Source: Candidatus Brachythrix odensensis (GTDB taxonomy: Bacteria; Chloroflexota; Anaerolineae; J036; Brachytrichaceae). From it: a stretch of DNA of 64,000 nucleotides. The notes beneath the pieces are model-generated. The model did no database searches. It saw only the letters and a program-made list of their open reading frames with translations, and was not told where the DNA came from. Shown piece by piece: positions 1 to 8,997 of this stretch (the stretch's first letter is position 1; each line of letters begins with the position of its first letter). The stretch spans positions 372,001-436,000 of the forward strand of contig JADKDT010000001.1 of the NCBI GenBank assembly GCA_016714465.1, read 5' to 3'. The position numbers and the translations under genes are program-made.

Positions 1-570
1 GTTCTGGGGCATCAGCTCGTTGGTCAGCCCGACCAGTTGCGCGCCGGCCTTCAGGTAGTTCTGCGACTGGGCCGAGGTTACCATCCCGCTTACCCACAAC
101 GGGATGTGCGGGAAGGGCCCGCGGACCGCCCGGATGTAGTCGGGACCGCCGAGGGTGGCCGCCGGAAACACCTTGACCACGTGCGCGCCAGCGCGCCAGC
201 AGGCCGCGATCTCGGTCGGTGTGGCGGCGCCGGGGATGGCGACGACCCCCGCCTCGCGGCAAGGGCGAATGATTTCAAACTCGGCCGACGGCGCGACGAT
301 GAATTGGCAACCGGCTTCGATACAGGCCCGCGCGTCCGCGGCGGTCATTACCGTGCCGGCCCCGACCATCACTCCGTCGCCCACCGTTTGGACGAGCTCT
401 TTAAGCACGTTAACTGCGTCGGGGACCGTCATCGGCACTTCGACGGCCTTGAATCCGCCGGCGACCAGCGCCCGAACGACGTTCAACGCGTCGCTGGCGG
501 TCCGGGTGCGGATGACGCCGACGATCCTTTCGTCAAACAGGAAGCGGATGCGGGATTCGATAGTGAGCAT
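1..570 (-). CDS. eda: KDPG / KHG aldolase, partial at window edge
   Basis: Reverse-strand translation from the ATG at 570 gives 190 residues that run off the left edge, so the C-terminus is missing. It reads as a class I aldolase of the 2-dehydro-3-deoxy-phosphogluconate / 4-hydroxy-2-oxoglutarate family, which cleaves KDPG to pyruvate and glyceraldehyde-3-phosphate in the cytoplasmic Entner-Doudoroff or sugar-acid routes. Visible signatures are VGVIRT near residue 17, the catalytic-Glu segment VEVPMT near 43, the GAGTV turn at 70-74, and HVVKVFPA with the Schiff-base Lys at 133. No Shine-Dalgarno is seen. A TACAAT hexamer lies nine bases before the ATG (580-585). The family is secure; which sugar acid is the substrate is not determinable. 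Confidence 0.93.
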   Translation of the reverse strand, partial: MLTIESRIRFLFDERIVGVIRTRTASDALNVVRALVAGGFKAVEVPMTVPDAVNVLKELVQTVGDGVMVGAGTVMTAADARACIEAGCQFIVAPSAEFEIIRPCREAGVVAIPGAATPTEIAACWRAGAHVVKVFPAATLGGPDYIRAVRGPFPHIPLWVSGMVTSAQSQNYLKAGAQLVGLTNELMPQN

Positions 571-579
571 ATCGCTGCA

Positions 580-585
580 ATTGTA
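580..585 (-). promoter_or_regulatory. -10-like TACAAT close to the eda start
   Basis: Reading the minus strand, TACAAT matches the -10 consensus at 5 of 6 positions and ends nine bases before the ATG. If it is a real -10 box the transcript would start only 0-3 bases before the ATG, giving a leaderless or near-leaderless mRNA. No good -35 box was recognised. Confidence 0.4.
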
Positions 586-688
586 CGGGAAGAGAGCATG
601 CCCGCCCCGGTGCGGGCGCGAGTTTCTCTCGTTTGTCATCCGGAGCGCACCCCACCGAGCCGTTGCACGAAAACACGTATCTGGGTGC

Positions 689-791
689 GCGAAGGACCCC
701 TGTAAAGTAATGCGAGACGATACTTTGATCGGCACCAAATCGCGTTCGCCGATTCTCGTGCCCACTGCGCGACGCTACAGGGGTCCTTCGC
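689..791. repeat. Inverted repeat, 16 bp arms, 71 bp apart
   Basis: The arm GCGAAGGACCCCTGTA at 689-704 is repeated exactly in reverse complement at 776-791. The spacer has no open frame of note. This is a different design from the short-loop palindromes found further right. It may be a remnant of a small non-autonomous element. Confidence 0.6.
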
Positions 792-943
792 TCGCCCATT
801 TTCTTTCGCGTGTGCCGAAGCCCTGAGGGGCTCGCTCAGGATGACAAGAATGGAGTATCGTTCGTGCGTTGCCTTGCGCATGCGCAGCTTAACTTGATGC
901 CATTGGGCGCAAGCCAGGGCGGGCATCATCGCTTCCCAACTGT

Positions 944-3900
944 TCAAAACACCTCCACCGCGCCGCCAACATCCAGGAAGCATAAAGCCGCCGCCGGCCT
1001 CTCGCCCAGGAAGGCCTCGGCCGCGGCGGCATACGTGTTGACCTGGAGGTCATAGCCCCTGGCGGTGATCCGGTCCAGCATGGCCGCGCGATTACGAAGT
1101 TGGTCGGTCTTGAAGTCGACGATCTTCCAGTGTCCGGCGTGGCGGTACAGACAATCGATGATCCCCGAGACGGGCGCGCCATCGCGTGTCCACGCGTAGG
1201 GCACTTCATGCAGGCGCTGATCTGAACTGCCCATCTCGGCATATAGCGGGTGGGCGGCGAAGCGGGCGAGGATGCGCCGGGAACGGTTCACGGCGTCCTC
1301 GATCTGGCGCGGCTCGACCAGCCCCAGGGTCTGCGCTTCGGTCCGCAGCCAGTCCAGATCCGGCGGCGCCACCCGCCAGAGCTGGACGGCCCGATGGGTG
1401 AGCTTCCCGACGATTGACGCGGGCGCGTCCGAGCGGGCCACGCGCGATGTCACTCGGGTCAGGAAGGCGTCGTGCCGCCGATCAGCGCCCGCGGGCGGCA
1501 AGGGCGCGACAAGGCGCAAGTCGCCCAGCGTTGGCGCAGCTTCCGCAGTCGGACCTGGGCGGGGCGGCAGCGGTGCGCCCGGTTCGCGAATCAGGGCGAT
1601 GACGCCTATTTCCGCGCGGCTCAGATCCATCTCGCGCAGCGCAGCGCCCGCCGGATCATGCGCGATGGCGCGGTCCATGAGTGGCAGCGCCCCGGGCAGG
1701 CAAAGGAGTTTGAGCCAGCCGCCCACATTGCCGGGCGTGCCATCCTTCTTGAGCGCAATATCTGCGCTGATCGCGAGCTTTTCCTCGGCCCGGGTGGCGG
1801 CCACATACAGCAGACGGCCGGCTTCGGCTTCGTCCTGTTCCTGCTCGGCGCGGGCGGCCAGGGCGTAGAGAAATGGCTTGCGGTCCTCCGCGTCGGTCAG
1901 GCGCAAGACCAGCCCCCACGCGGGATGCAGCACGAAGTCACGTCCGCCACCGCTCTGGCGTCCGGCATCGCCAAGCACAACGACCGGGAACTCGAGGCCT
2001 TTGGCCGCATGGGCGGTCATGATCTGGACCGCGCCTTCGGCTACCGCGCGGGCCTCGCCCTCGCGCGCGCCTGAATCGCGCATGGCCGTCGCGTATTCAA
2101 GGAATGCGCGCACGCTTGGCGTGGCGCTGTCGCGGGCCGTCGCAAGCAGCTTCTCGATGTTGCGGCGCCCGCGGGCATGCCCGGCGCCCAACAAGGCGGG
2201 GAGATAGAGGGTCCGATCGAGCAGTTCCTTAAGCAACTGGGCGACCGGCACCCGCCCGCGCAGCGTCTGCATGTCCGTGAGCATGCCGACCGCGGCCGCC
2301 ACGGCGGACTGATCGGCGGGCTCCAGCCGCCCGATGCGCTCGGGCCACTGGGCCCAGGCCGAACGCGCGCGGTCGCGGCCATCGAAGAGTAGGGCCAGGG
2401 CATAGTCGGTGACGCCGAAAACCGGCGATCGCAGCGCGCCCGCAAACGCCGCGTCATCGTGGGGGGTCTCGATCACCCGGAGCAGGTTGACGACATCGCG
2501 CACCTCGGGCCGCTCGAAGAAACCGCTGCCGCCGACGGTGAGATACGGGATGCCCGCCCGTTCCAGCGTGTCCTCATAGGCTTTGAAGGACGATGAGGCC
2601 CGGCACAAGATCACGATGTCGTCAAAGCGCAACGGGCGCAGGTGACCGTCTTCGGCGGCGGCTTGCATCGTCCCCGCCCCCACCCACTGCCCGATTGCGT
2701 CGGCGGTGGTCGCCGCCACCCGGGCGAGCGCCGCGCCCGACCGCTCGCCCTCGCCCTTCACAGCCAGGTGCAGCTCAATGTGGGGGGCGACAAAGCCAGG
2801 CCGGGGTTCGGCCCGGAAAGCTTCCAGCGGCTCAAAGGCCTGTTTCCAGTCCGGATCATCGGGCAGGGCCTCGCCCAGGACCGGGCGCAGCAGCGTATTG
2901 AGGCCGTCGAGCAGCGGCCGGTGGGCGCGGTACGAGAGGTCAATACCGACATGCGCTTCGAGGCCACCCTCGGCGATGGCGCGCTCCTTCTCGGCCCGGA
3001 TGACGGTCACGTCGCCGCCGCGGAAACGGTAGATGGACTGTTTGCCATCTCCTACGACAAACAGCCGGCCAGGCTGGCCAGCCAACAGGCGGGCGAGTTC
3101 GGCCTGGCGCGGGTTGGTGTCCTGATACTCGTCGACCAGCACCGCCCGGGTTTCAGCCTGCCAATACGCGCGCGCCGCCGGCGCGTTCTTGAGCAGGTTC
3201 AGGGCCAGCTCCTCGAGATCGTCGAAGTCGAGCTGGGCGGCGCCCGCGCGCGCCCGCCCATACCGTTCGGCGGCATCGGCGAACAGGCGCTGGATGGCGG
3301 GCAGCATGCGCAGGGCTTGCAGGTCCTGCTCCCAGGCCACCCCGTTGAGCAGCGGCTTGATGGCCTCGTCATACACGTCGCGCGCGGCGGCGATGAGCGG
3401 TTTTGGATTGTCGGCGCCCCACAGCGCGGCCTTGCCCTTGCCCTTCTGCAGGTTTTTTGCGAGCGTTGGTAACGCCGCGATGACGGCGGGCACATCCTTG
3501 GCCGCCCATGCTCGTTCGAGCGCCTGCCACTGAAACACGGCGTCGGGCAGATAGGGCGCGAGCGTGTCGCCCTTGGTGAGCGCTGTCATGAAAGCCGGGC
3601 CGTTGCGAATCTCGGCCAGCCCGCGCATCGCGTCGCGCACGCCGCCGTGTTCCATGAAGACGGCCAGGGCAGCCCGGGCGGCGCCGCGCCAGGTCTCCTC
3701 CAGCGCGGCCGGGGCGCGGGAAAGAGCGGGGGCCGCCTCGGTCCGACGCCCCATCAGGTTCGTCAACAACGCTGAGAGTCGATCCATCCCAAGGGCGTCG
3801 ACGCAGGCTAGCAAGGCATCATCCAGATCGGCCTCGTCGAGCGCTTCCGCGACCGATTCGGCCCGCAACAGCGCGCTGCGCGTCTCGTCCAGCAGGGTGA

Positions 3901-4285
3901 AGCGCGGGTCGACCCCGGCCTCGGCCGGGTGCGAGCGGATGATGTCGCCGCACAGGCTGTGGATCGTCCCGATCCGGGCCCCGTCCATCTGGCCGTATAT
4001 CTCTTCCCAGCGCGCGCGCGCGTCGGCCGACAAACCGGGCTCGCCCAAGTACGCGCCGATACGCTCGCGAATGCGATTGCGCATCTCGAGGGCCGCCTTG
4101 CGGGTAAAGGTGATGGCGATAACAGAGCGGACCGGCAGGCCCTCGTCGAGCAGCGCCAGGTAGCGGGCCACGAGCGTACGGGTCTTGCCGGCGCCCGCGC
4201 CAGCGGTGACGACGATGTCGCGCCCGCGCGCTTCGACTGCCGGACGCTGCTCGGGGCTGGGCTGGAGGAATTCAAGAATGGACAT
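944..4285 (-). CDS. addA: AddA-like ATP-dependent helicase-nuclease (UvrD/REP family)
   Basis: A 1,113-residue superfamily 1 helicase with a C-terminal nuclease, the size expected of the helicase subunit of AddAB. With its partner it resects DNA double-strand ends for recombination repair. Motifs in order: Walker A AGAGAGKTRT near 28-37; motif Ia TFTRKAALEMRNR; GTIHSLCGDIIRSHP; Walker B VLVDEYQDTNPRQAELA; GDGKQSIYRFRGGD; the late helicase motif HAAKGLEFPVVVLGD; and RLLYVAATRAEEKL. The PD-(D/E)XK nuclease core WKIVDFKTDQ lies near the C-terminus, followed by LQVNTYAAA. Its start lies six bases after the stop of the upstream addB-like gene, so the two are surely cotranscribed and probably form one complex. 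The UvrD/AddA family is certain; the AddA assignment is strong from the nuclease domain and the neighbour. Confidence 0.92.
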   Translation of the reverse strand: MSILEFLQPSPEQRPAVEARGRDIVVTAGAGAGKTRTLVARYLALLDEGLPVRSVIAITFTRKAALEMRNRIRERIGAYLGEPGLSADARARWEEIYGQMDGARIGTIHSLCGDIIRSHPAEAGVDPRFTLLDETRSALLRAESVAEALDEADLDDALLACVDALGMDRLSALLTNLMGRRTEAAPALSRAPAALEETWRGAARAALAVFMEHGGVRDAMRGLAEIRNGPAFMTALTKGDTLAPYLPDAVFQWQALERAWAAKDVPAVIAALPTLAKNLQKGKGKAALWGADNPKPLIAAARDVYDEAIKPLLNGVAWEQDLQALRMLPAIQRLFADAAERYGRARAGAAQLDFDDLEELALNLLKNAPAARAYWQAETRAVLVDEYQDTNPRQAELARLLAGQPGRLFVVGDGKQSIYRFRGGDVTVIRAEKERAIAEGGLEAHVGIDLSYRAHRPLLDGLNTLLRPVLGEALPDDPDWKQAFEPLEAFRAEPRPGFVAPHIELHLAVKGEGERSGAALARVAATTADAIGQWVGAGTMQAAAEDGHLRPLRFDDIVILCRASSSFKAYEDTLERAGIPYLTVGGSGFFERPEVRDVVNLLRVIETPHDDAAFAGALRSPVFGVTDYALALLFDGRDRARSAWAQWPERIGRLEPADQSAVAAAVGMLTDMQTLRGRVPVAQLLKELLDRTLYLPALLGAGHARGRRNIEKLLATARDSATPSVRAFLEYATAMRDSGAREGEARAVAEGAVQIMTAHAAKGLEFPVVVLGDAGRQSGGGRDFVLHPAWGLVLRLTDAEDRKPFLYALAARAEQEQDEAEAGRLLYVAATRAEEKLAISADIALKKDGTPGNVGGWLKLLCLPGALPLMDRAIAHDPAGAALREMDLSRAEIGVIALIREPGAPLPPRPGPTAEAAPTLGDLRLVAPLPPAGADRRHDAFLTRVTSRVARSDAPASIVGKLTHRAVQLWRVAPPDLDWLRTEAQTLGLVEPRQIEDAVNRSRRILARFAAHPLYAEMGSSDQRLHEVPYAWTRDGAPVSGIIDCLYRHAGHWKIVDFKTDQLRNRAAMLDRITARGYDLQVNTYAAAAEAFLGERPAAALCFLDVGGAVEVF

Positions 4286-4291
4286 GCGGGT

Positions 4292-7200
4292 TCAGCGCGG
4301 ACGGTAATGCCAGCAATACTGGGCGGCGGGGCAATACGCCGGGCAGCCACCGTGCGGGGGTTTTGGGGCGAAGGCGCCTGCCCGCGCGCCATCCACCGCT
4401 CGCCAGGCATGCCCAACCGCCACATCGATTGCCCCGGCTGCGCCGTTGGCGTAGTCGCTCAACCGTAGCGCGGCGGCCTCGATGTCGCGCAACGACCAAT
4501 ACACACCCTCGTCCGGCAACGCCAGGCCGAAAGCATCCCGCGCGGCCAGGGCATATAGCGCAATCTGCAAACGGGTGCCCTCGACCTGGAGCTGATCGGG
4601 TTTGATCGAGGCCGCGCCGCCGCTCTTGTAATCCACCACCCGCAGGTTGCCCGCCCCATCCTGGTCGATCCGGTCGATTCGGCCGATGAAGCGGAAGCTG
4701 TCGGCGCCGCGCCGAACGACGACGGGCGTCTCAGCAAAGTCGGCCTCGACCCGGACTGGCGTGTGTTTGGTTGCGCGCAGCGCAATGGCATTGGCGACGA
4801 TCAGCTCAACGGCGGCGGCGCGATCATGCGGCCACCAGCGATCGGGGCGGAATCCCTGCGCTTCGGGGGCCTGATCGAGCATCTTGCCGGCCAACGCCCG
4901 GGCGCGGGCCTCGAACGCCGCATCATCCGGCGCGGGCGCATCGATCTCGGCCCCAAAAATGTCGGCCAGGGCGTCGTGGTAGATCGACCCCAACTGGCGC
5001 ACATCGGCCCGGGCCGCGGGTTCGGGCATGGGCTCGGCCCGCAGCAGTTTGCTGGCGAAGTAGTAAAACGGGCAGGTCAAATAGGTCTCGAACTGGCCCG
5101 AACTCCAACGATGGCCGGGGCCCAGGCGACCGGTGAAATGGGCCGCCCGGGCCTGCAGCGCGCCGTCCATCTCGCCCGGGCCAGCGTCGATCCGCACGCG
5201 CAGTATCGCGGTCGCGGCGCGGGCTCGGGTTGCCAGCGCGGCCACGTCGGCTGGCAGATCGGCCGCCTGCGGCGCCCCGGCCAGGCAGGCCTGCAGTTCA
5301 GCCGTCGAGGCGGCCTGCTCGGGTGCGGGCAGCCACAGGCTTGTCAACCGGCGCGGCGCGCCGTCGATCAGCCGCAGCGTCTCGACCCAGAAGGGCGAGG
5401 GCTCCCACACCGCGCCGCTGTCGGATAGCCGGGCCCGGGTCATCAGCAAGCGTTGGGTGGGGCGGGTGATGGCGTCGTAGAAAAACTCGGATTCGGCGCT
5501 CTCAAGCGCGCGCGGGACGTGGCGTTCGGTCAGCGCTTCGATGCGCTCGAGATCGGCGTCCCGCATGAGCGCGTTTTCGCGCACGGATTGGGGGAACTCG
5601 CCTTCGCCCAGGCCAAGAATGGCAACGGCCTCGAGCGGGAGACCGCGGGCCTGGCCGACGCTGGCGATGAGGACGGCCGGACCGTCGGGCGAATCCGGTG
5701 TGTAGCCCTGGGCGGCCAGCAGCCCATCCAGCTCGTCGACGAATGCCGCAAACGTGTGATTCTCTTCAGATTTCAGGGCGGCCTCGGCGGCGAGCAGCGC
5801 GCGCAGGGCGCTCTTGAGCGCGCGCAGGGCGGCCAGGTCGCGCCGGACGAGGGCGGCGTTTCCGGCCCGGATGCGTCCGATGACCTGCAGACCTGGGGTG
5901 GCCGGCCCATGCCCGATCTGCGATTCGGGGTCGTCGCCGACAAGGTCCTCGACCCAGGCGCAGAAGTCGCGCCAGCTTGCACTCGCCGGAGGCTCGATGG
6001 CTTGGGCGAACGCGTCGAACTTGAGCGACAGCGCGGCTGCGCCCGCCACGGCGGGCGTGGCGGCCCCTTCTTCGACCTCGATCTCCTCGATGGGCGTCTG
6101 GGTCCGGGTTGCCAGACCCGCCTGCCAAGCGCTGAGTCCAATCGTGACGGCTGCGGCGCGTGAGTGGGCATCGAGCGCATCGGCGTCGGCGCTCGAGATC
6201 CCTCCGTCCACCAGGGCCGACCAATCGAAGTAGGGCGAGCGCCAAACCTCAACGACCTCGGCTCGCCGAAATGCGCGCTCACCGCCGGGTCCCGGTTGTG
6301 AGAGGGCCAGGAGTTGGCGCAGCGCGACGATAGCCGGATTCCCACTCAGCGCCTCGGCAGCCGCCCAGCGCACGGGCAGGCCAAATTCTGCGGCGGTTTC
6401 GGCGAGCGCATCGCGATACGCCTCAGGGTTGCGAGCGAGGACAGCCATGCGGTCCAGGCCTACGCCATCGAGGACGGCCCGCGACTTCACCCATCGCAGC
6501 GCCTCGCGCGCCTCGCCGATGCGCTCAGGCGCCTCGAGCCAGGCGATCGCGCCATCGGCGGTTGCGCGGCTTGCGCCGCCCGAGAATAGGTTCGCGGCGA
6601 GATGAGCCAGGGCGGGCGCCGCGCGCGAAGCCGGGTCTGGGAGCGGCGCGGCCGGGATGCCGAGCCGTTGTGAAAGCGCGCGGCGCAGGCGTTCCAGTCG
6701 GGGGTGCCCGCGCTCGCGCCCGTCGATTTCGCCGGTCGCCGTCGCGACGCATTCGTCGACACGCAGGGCAAGCGTCTCCACCAGCGCGATCTGGATCTCG
6801 CTCAAGCTGTCAAAGCCGTCCACGGCGAAAAATGCCCACTCGGTTCCCACCCGCGGTGCGCGCGTTGTCAGCGCCTCGAGGGCCAGCCAGCCCAGGCCCG
6901 CCCGATCCGCCCAGCCGCGCGCGCGGAGGGCGTGCTGGTAACGGTCGTAGATTGCGGCGATGTCGGACAGGCGCGGGTCATCGCCGACGCTCCCGGCCAA
7001 CGCGGCCGGGTCGACCCGGCCGGCTTTGAGTTCGGCGATGCGCTCGGCGACGGTCTGGATGAAACCAGCGGTGCGGCGGATGCCGGCGTAGTGGCGCAGC
7101 GGTGTCGCTTCGATGACACTACGAAGCAGGCGATATAGCACGGGCTCTTCCGGTTCGATGACGCGTTCGCCGGCCTGATCCAGGCACAGCCGGTAGAGGC

Positions 7201-7390
7201 CATCGAAGAGCACAATCCGCACCCCCAGGGCGCCGCCATTGGCTGCGAGGCGCCCCCGTGCCGATTGCGCCTGGAGGGCGCTCGACACGCACACGACCGT
7301 CAGGCGCATCGATTGTGACGCGCGTCGGGCCTCTCGCAAAACGAATTCAGTCTTGCCCGTCGCGGCGGGGGAGATGAGGAGGGTGGTCAT
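4292..7390 (-). CDS. addB: AddB-like nuclease subunit with Fe-S type cysteines
   Basis: A 1,032-residue partner of the downstream helicase. The N-terminus has a Walker-A-like ISPAATGKTEFVLREARR, typical of the inactivated helicase fold of AddB. The C-terminal third carries a PD-(D/E)XK nuclease with LRVVDYKSGG followed by LQIALYALAA. A Cys in the segment YLTCPFYYFASK plus a C-terminal trio CPAYCPAAQYC match the four-Cys iron-sulfur staple of AddB/Cas4-type nucleases. The first spacing is CX3C where CX2C is usual. Known function of the family: non-helicase nuclease subunit that loads on double-strand ends and recognises Chi-like sites. Promoter not evident; the gene follows a 175-bp gap containing an imperfect palindrome. 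Proteins of this family diverge fast, so AddB rests on motifs and synteny. Confidence 0.88.
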   Translation of the reverse strand: MTTLLISPAATGKTEFVLREARRASQSMRLTVVCVSSALQAQSARGRLAANGGALGVRIVLFDGLYRLCLDQAGERVIEPEEPVLYRLLRSVIEATPLRHYAGIRRTAGFIQTVAERIAELKAGRVDPAALAGSVGDDPRLSDIAAIYDRYQHALRARGWADRAGLGWLALEALTTRAPRVGTEWAFFAVDGFDSLSEIQIALVETLALRVDECVATATGEIDGRERGHPRLERLRRALSQRLGIPAAPLPDPASRAAPALAHLAANLFSGGASRATADGAIAWLEAPERIGEAREALRWVKSRAVLDGVGLDRMAVLARNPEAYRDALAETAAEFGLPVRWAAAEALSGNPAIVALRQLLALSQPGPGGERAFRRAEVVEVWRSPYFDWSALVDGGISSADADALDAHSRAAAVTIGLSAWQAGLATRTQTPIEEIEVEEGAATPAVAGAAALSLKFDAFAQAIEPPASASWRDFCAWVEDLVGDDPESQIGHGPATPGLQVIGRIRAGNAALVRRDLAALRALKSALRALLAAEAALKSEENHTFAAFVDELDGLLAAQGYTPDSPDGPAVLIASVGQARGLPLEAVAILGLGEGEFPQSVRENALMRDADLERIEALTERHVPRALESAESEFFYDAITRPTQRLLMTRARLSDSGAVWEPSPFWVETLRLIDGAPRRLTSLWLPAPEQAASTAELQACLAGAPQAADLPADVAALATRARAATAILRVRIDAGPGEMDGALQARAAHFTGRLGPGHRWSSGQFETYLTCPFYYFASKLLRAEPMPEPAARADVRQLGSIYHDALADIFGAEIDAPAPDDAAFEARARALAGKMLDQAPEAQGFRPDRWWPHDRAAAVELIVANAIALRATKHTPVRVEADFAETPVVVRRGADSFRFIGRIDRIDQDGAGNLRVVDYKSGGAASIKPDQLQVEGTRLQIALYALAARDAFGLALPDEGVYWSLRDIEAAALRLSDYANGAAGAIDVAVGHAWRAVDGARAGAFAPKPPHGGCPAYCPAAQYCWHYRPR

Positions 7391-7464
7391 GCCTAACTGA
7401 CACCAACAATCGGGCGCGGTTTCTAAACGCCGCTCTCAGGCCCGTCGAAGGGCAAGCGCCAAAC

Positions 7465-7562
7465 ATCTATCCGCCGATTACGCCGATTTCCGCGGATTTG
7501 GATATGCGCGGCGCGGACAAGGAAAAAGAATCGGCGGAAATCTGCGTAATCGGCGGATAGAT
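7465..7562. repeat. REP-like imperfect palindrome
   Basis: ATCTATCCGCCGATTACG at 7465-7482 is mirrored by CGTAATCGGCGGATAGAT at 7545-7562, with CGCCGATTTCCGC facing GCGGAAATCTGCG further in. The centre is an unpaired stretch of about 40 bp. It lies between the stop of the histidine phosphatase gene (7566) and the start of addB (7390), both minus strand, so it could end or attenuate the upstream transcript. The word is AT-richer than its surroundings. Confidence 0.6.
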
Positions 7563-7565
7563 CGC

Positions 7566-8294
7566 TCATGTAATCATGTCCAGCGGCAGATGCGCCACCC
7601 GGCAGGTGTAGAGCACAGCCAGCAGGTCGCCGCGCTCGGCGTAATCGATCCGGGCGATGGCGGTGTTCTGCATGCCCATCCACAGGTGTTCGCGCAGGCC
7701 AATTTCAAGCACAACGGTCATAAATCGCACAAAGAAATCGCCATGGCTGACCAGGGCGACATGGTCGTCGGTATTGCCGTGCCGTTCGATCAGGGCCTGC
7801 CACACCCGCGCCGCCCGGGCCAGGCGCTCATCGCCGGTTTCCACCGGGCGATGATTCCACCAGCCTTCGTCGCCGATGGTGGCGGGCACGGTCAGGGTTG
7901 GGAAACGCTCCTCAAACCAGGCCCGATTCTTGCCGGGCTGGCCAATTTTCTCGCCGTTGGCGCCGTCAAGATACAGGCCGCCACACTCGTGCAGGTCCTC
8001 CCAGAGCACAGGCGACAGGCCGATGGCCTGGCCAACGATCGATGCCGTATGGGCGGCCCGGATCATCGGGCTGGCATACAGATGGGTGAGGTTGAAGGCG
8101 CGCGCATTGAACGGATCCCAGCGCTGGCGCGGTTCGAGGTCGCGGGTCTCGGCCACATGGGCGGCCAGCAAAAGGGCTTGTTTGACACCGGTGTCGGTAA
8201 GCTCGGGGTCGTCGGTCATGTTTGCCCAGGTCCCGGTCTGATCGTGAAGCAGGTTGTTGGCCGACTGGGCGTGGCGGATGAAGTAGAGCTGCAT
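7566..8294 (-). CDS. Histidine phosphatase family protein
   Basis: 242 residues starting MQLYFIRHAQSANN, the RHxx phosphohistidine motif of the phosphoglycerate mutase-like branch 1 histidine phosphatases. Supporting features are ASPMIRAAHTASIVGQAIGL (second Arg of the active site), a Glu near VLWEDLHECGG, and the late His in HVALVSHGDFFVRFM. These are the residues expected for transfer of phosphate through an N-terminal His. A Shine-Dalgarno AAAGGAAA lies at a good distance before the ATG at 8294. Substrate cannot be told; members hydrolyse sugar phosphates, nucleotides or protein phosphate. It lies 13 bases after the GGCT-like gene and is probably cotranscribed with it. Confidence 0.9.
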   Translation of the reverse strand: MQLYFIRHAQSANNLLHDQTGTWANMTDDPELTDTGVKQALLLAAHVAETRDLEPRQRWDPFNARAFNLTHLYASPMIRAAHTASIVGQAIGLSPVLWEDLHECGGLYLDGANGEKIGQPGKNRAWFEERFPTLTVPATIGDEGWWNHRPVETGDERLARAARVWQALIERHGNTDDHVALVSHGDFFVRFMTVVLEIGLREHLWMGMQNTAIARIDYAERGDLLAVLYTCRVAHLPLDMIT

Positions 8295-8307
8295 TGGGGA
8301 TTTCCTT

Positions 8308-8892
8308 TCAGTTTTCGCGATAGGCCAGGATTCCGGCCTCTTCCAAAAGCGCGTCGATGCGATCCGGTGAAGCCGCGCTGGGCACGTGCCGGGGGTAGCG
8401 TGGATGGCTCCGATCGTTTATCCACGGCGCGCGCCAGCCGGTGGTGCTGCGGATGAACTCGCGCGCGAAGGCGTCGCCAATGGCCAGACAGCCGTCGAGG
8501 ACGACATCGACATACGACTGGACGATCGGGTTGGCGGGGGTCGGCGCCTTCACCGTCACGCACTCGTAAGCCCAGATCACCCCTGGCGCAAGGAGGCTGT
8601 CGTCCACCATTTCGACCGACGAACGATTCAGCGAAATCCGATTGTGCGATTTCTCGCGCGCGTCAAACGAGGGCAGGTTTGTCGCGTCGACTTTGACGAT
8701 GACGCCGTTGCATGACGCCCCGGCGGTTCGTTGCACGGCGAGATAGGTGATGCGATCCGCCGTCACGGGCGCAAACCAGCCGCGCCTGAGCCCGGCCAGC
8801 CGGGCTGGAGACGCGAGGGACGTCGCGCTGGTCAACCCGCGGCTGCGGACGTTGATCAGGCTGCCATAGCCAAAAAGATAGGTTGTGCTCAT
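8308..8892 (-). CDS. Gamma-glutamylcyclotransferase-like (AIG2/GGCT) protein
   Basis: 194 residues from the ATG at 8892, chosen because MSTTYLFGYGSLINV places the YGSL substrate-binding loop at the N-terminus as in the family; the open frame extends 48 bases further upstream without conserved sequence. A later FDAREKSHNR resembles the DxRE segment that follows in GGCT/ChaC proteins and could give the catalytic acid. Family enzymes convert gamma-glutamyl amino acids or amines to 5-oxoproline in the cytoplasm. The middle is divergent, so exact substrate is unknown. It is head-to-head with the DUF4157 gene across about 105 bp. Confidence 0.8.
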   Translation of the reverse strand: MSTTYLFGYGSLINVRSRGLTSATSLASPARLAGLRRGWFAPVTADRITYLAVQRTAGASCNGVIVKVDATNLPSFDAREKSHNRISLNRSSVEMVDDSLLAPGVIWAYECVTVKAPTPANPIVQSYVDVVLDGCLAIGDAFAREFIRSTTGWRAPWINDRSHPRYPRHVPSAASPDRIDALLEEAGILAYREN

Positions 8893-8912
8893 CGAGTGGG
8901 GGTAGCGATACC

Positions 8913-8940
8913 TTGACAGATGCGGTTGTGATGCTAACAT
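8913..8940 (+). promoter_or_regulatory. Strong sigma70-type promoter for the DUF4157 gene
   Basis: TTGACA at 8913-8918, a 16-bp spacer, then TAACAT at 8935-8940 preceded by TGC, an extended -10. Transcription would start near 8947, leaving a leader of about 50 bases before the ATG at 8998. Confidence 0.65.
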
Positions 8941-8997
8941 CGATTTCGCTTCGTATCTGCGTGAGACGCATAAGGAGCGCAGTCAGGCGTAAATAAC

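Larger units (their letters stand above)
571..943. other. Intergenic gap of 373 bp without a credible gene
   Basis: No open frame here has a recognisable protein; the small frames are unlike anything known. The gap holds the long-spaced inverted repeat at 689-791 and, near 825-845, a phrase (GGGCTCGCTCAGGATGAC) that I associate with non-coding dispersed sequence in environmental genomes. That association is memory, not a search. It separates eda (start 570) from addA (stop 944), both on the minus strand. Confidence 0.6.
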
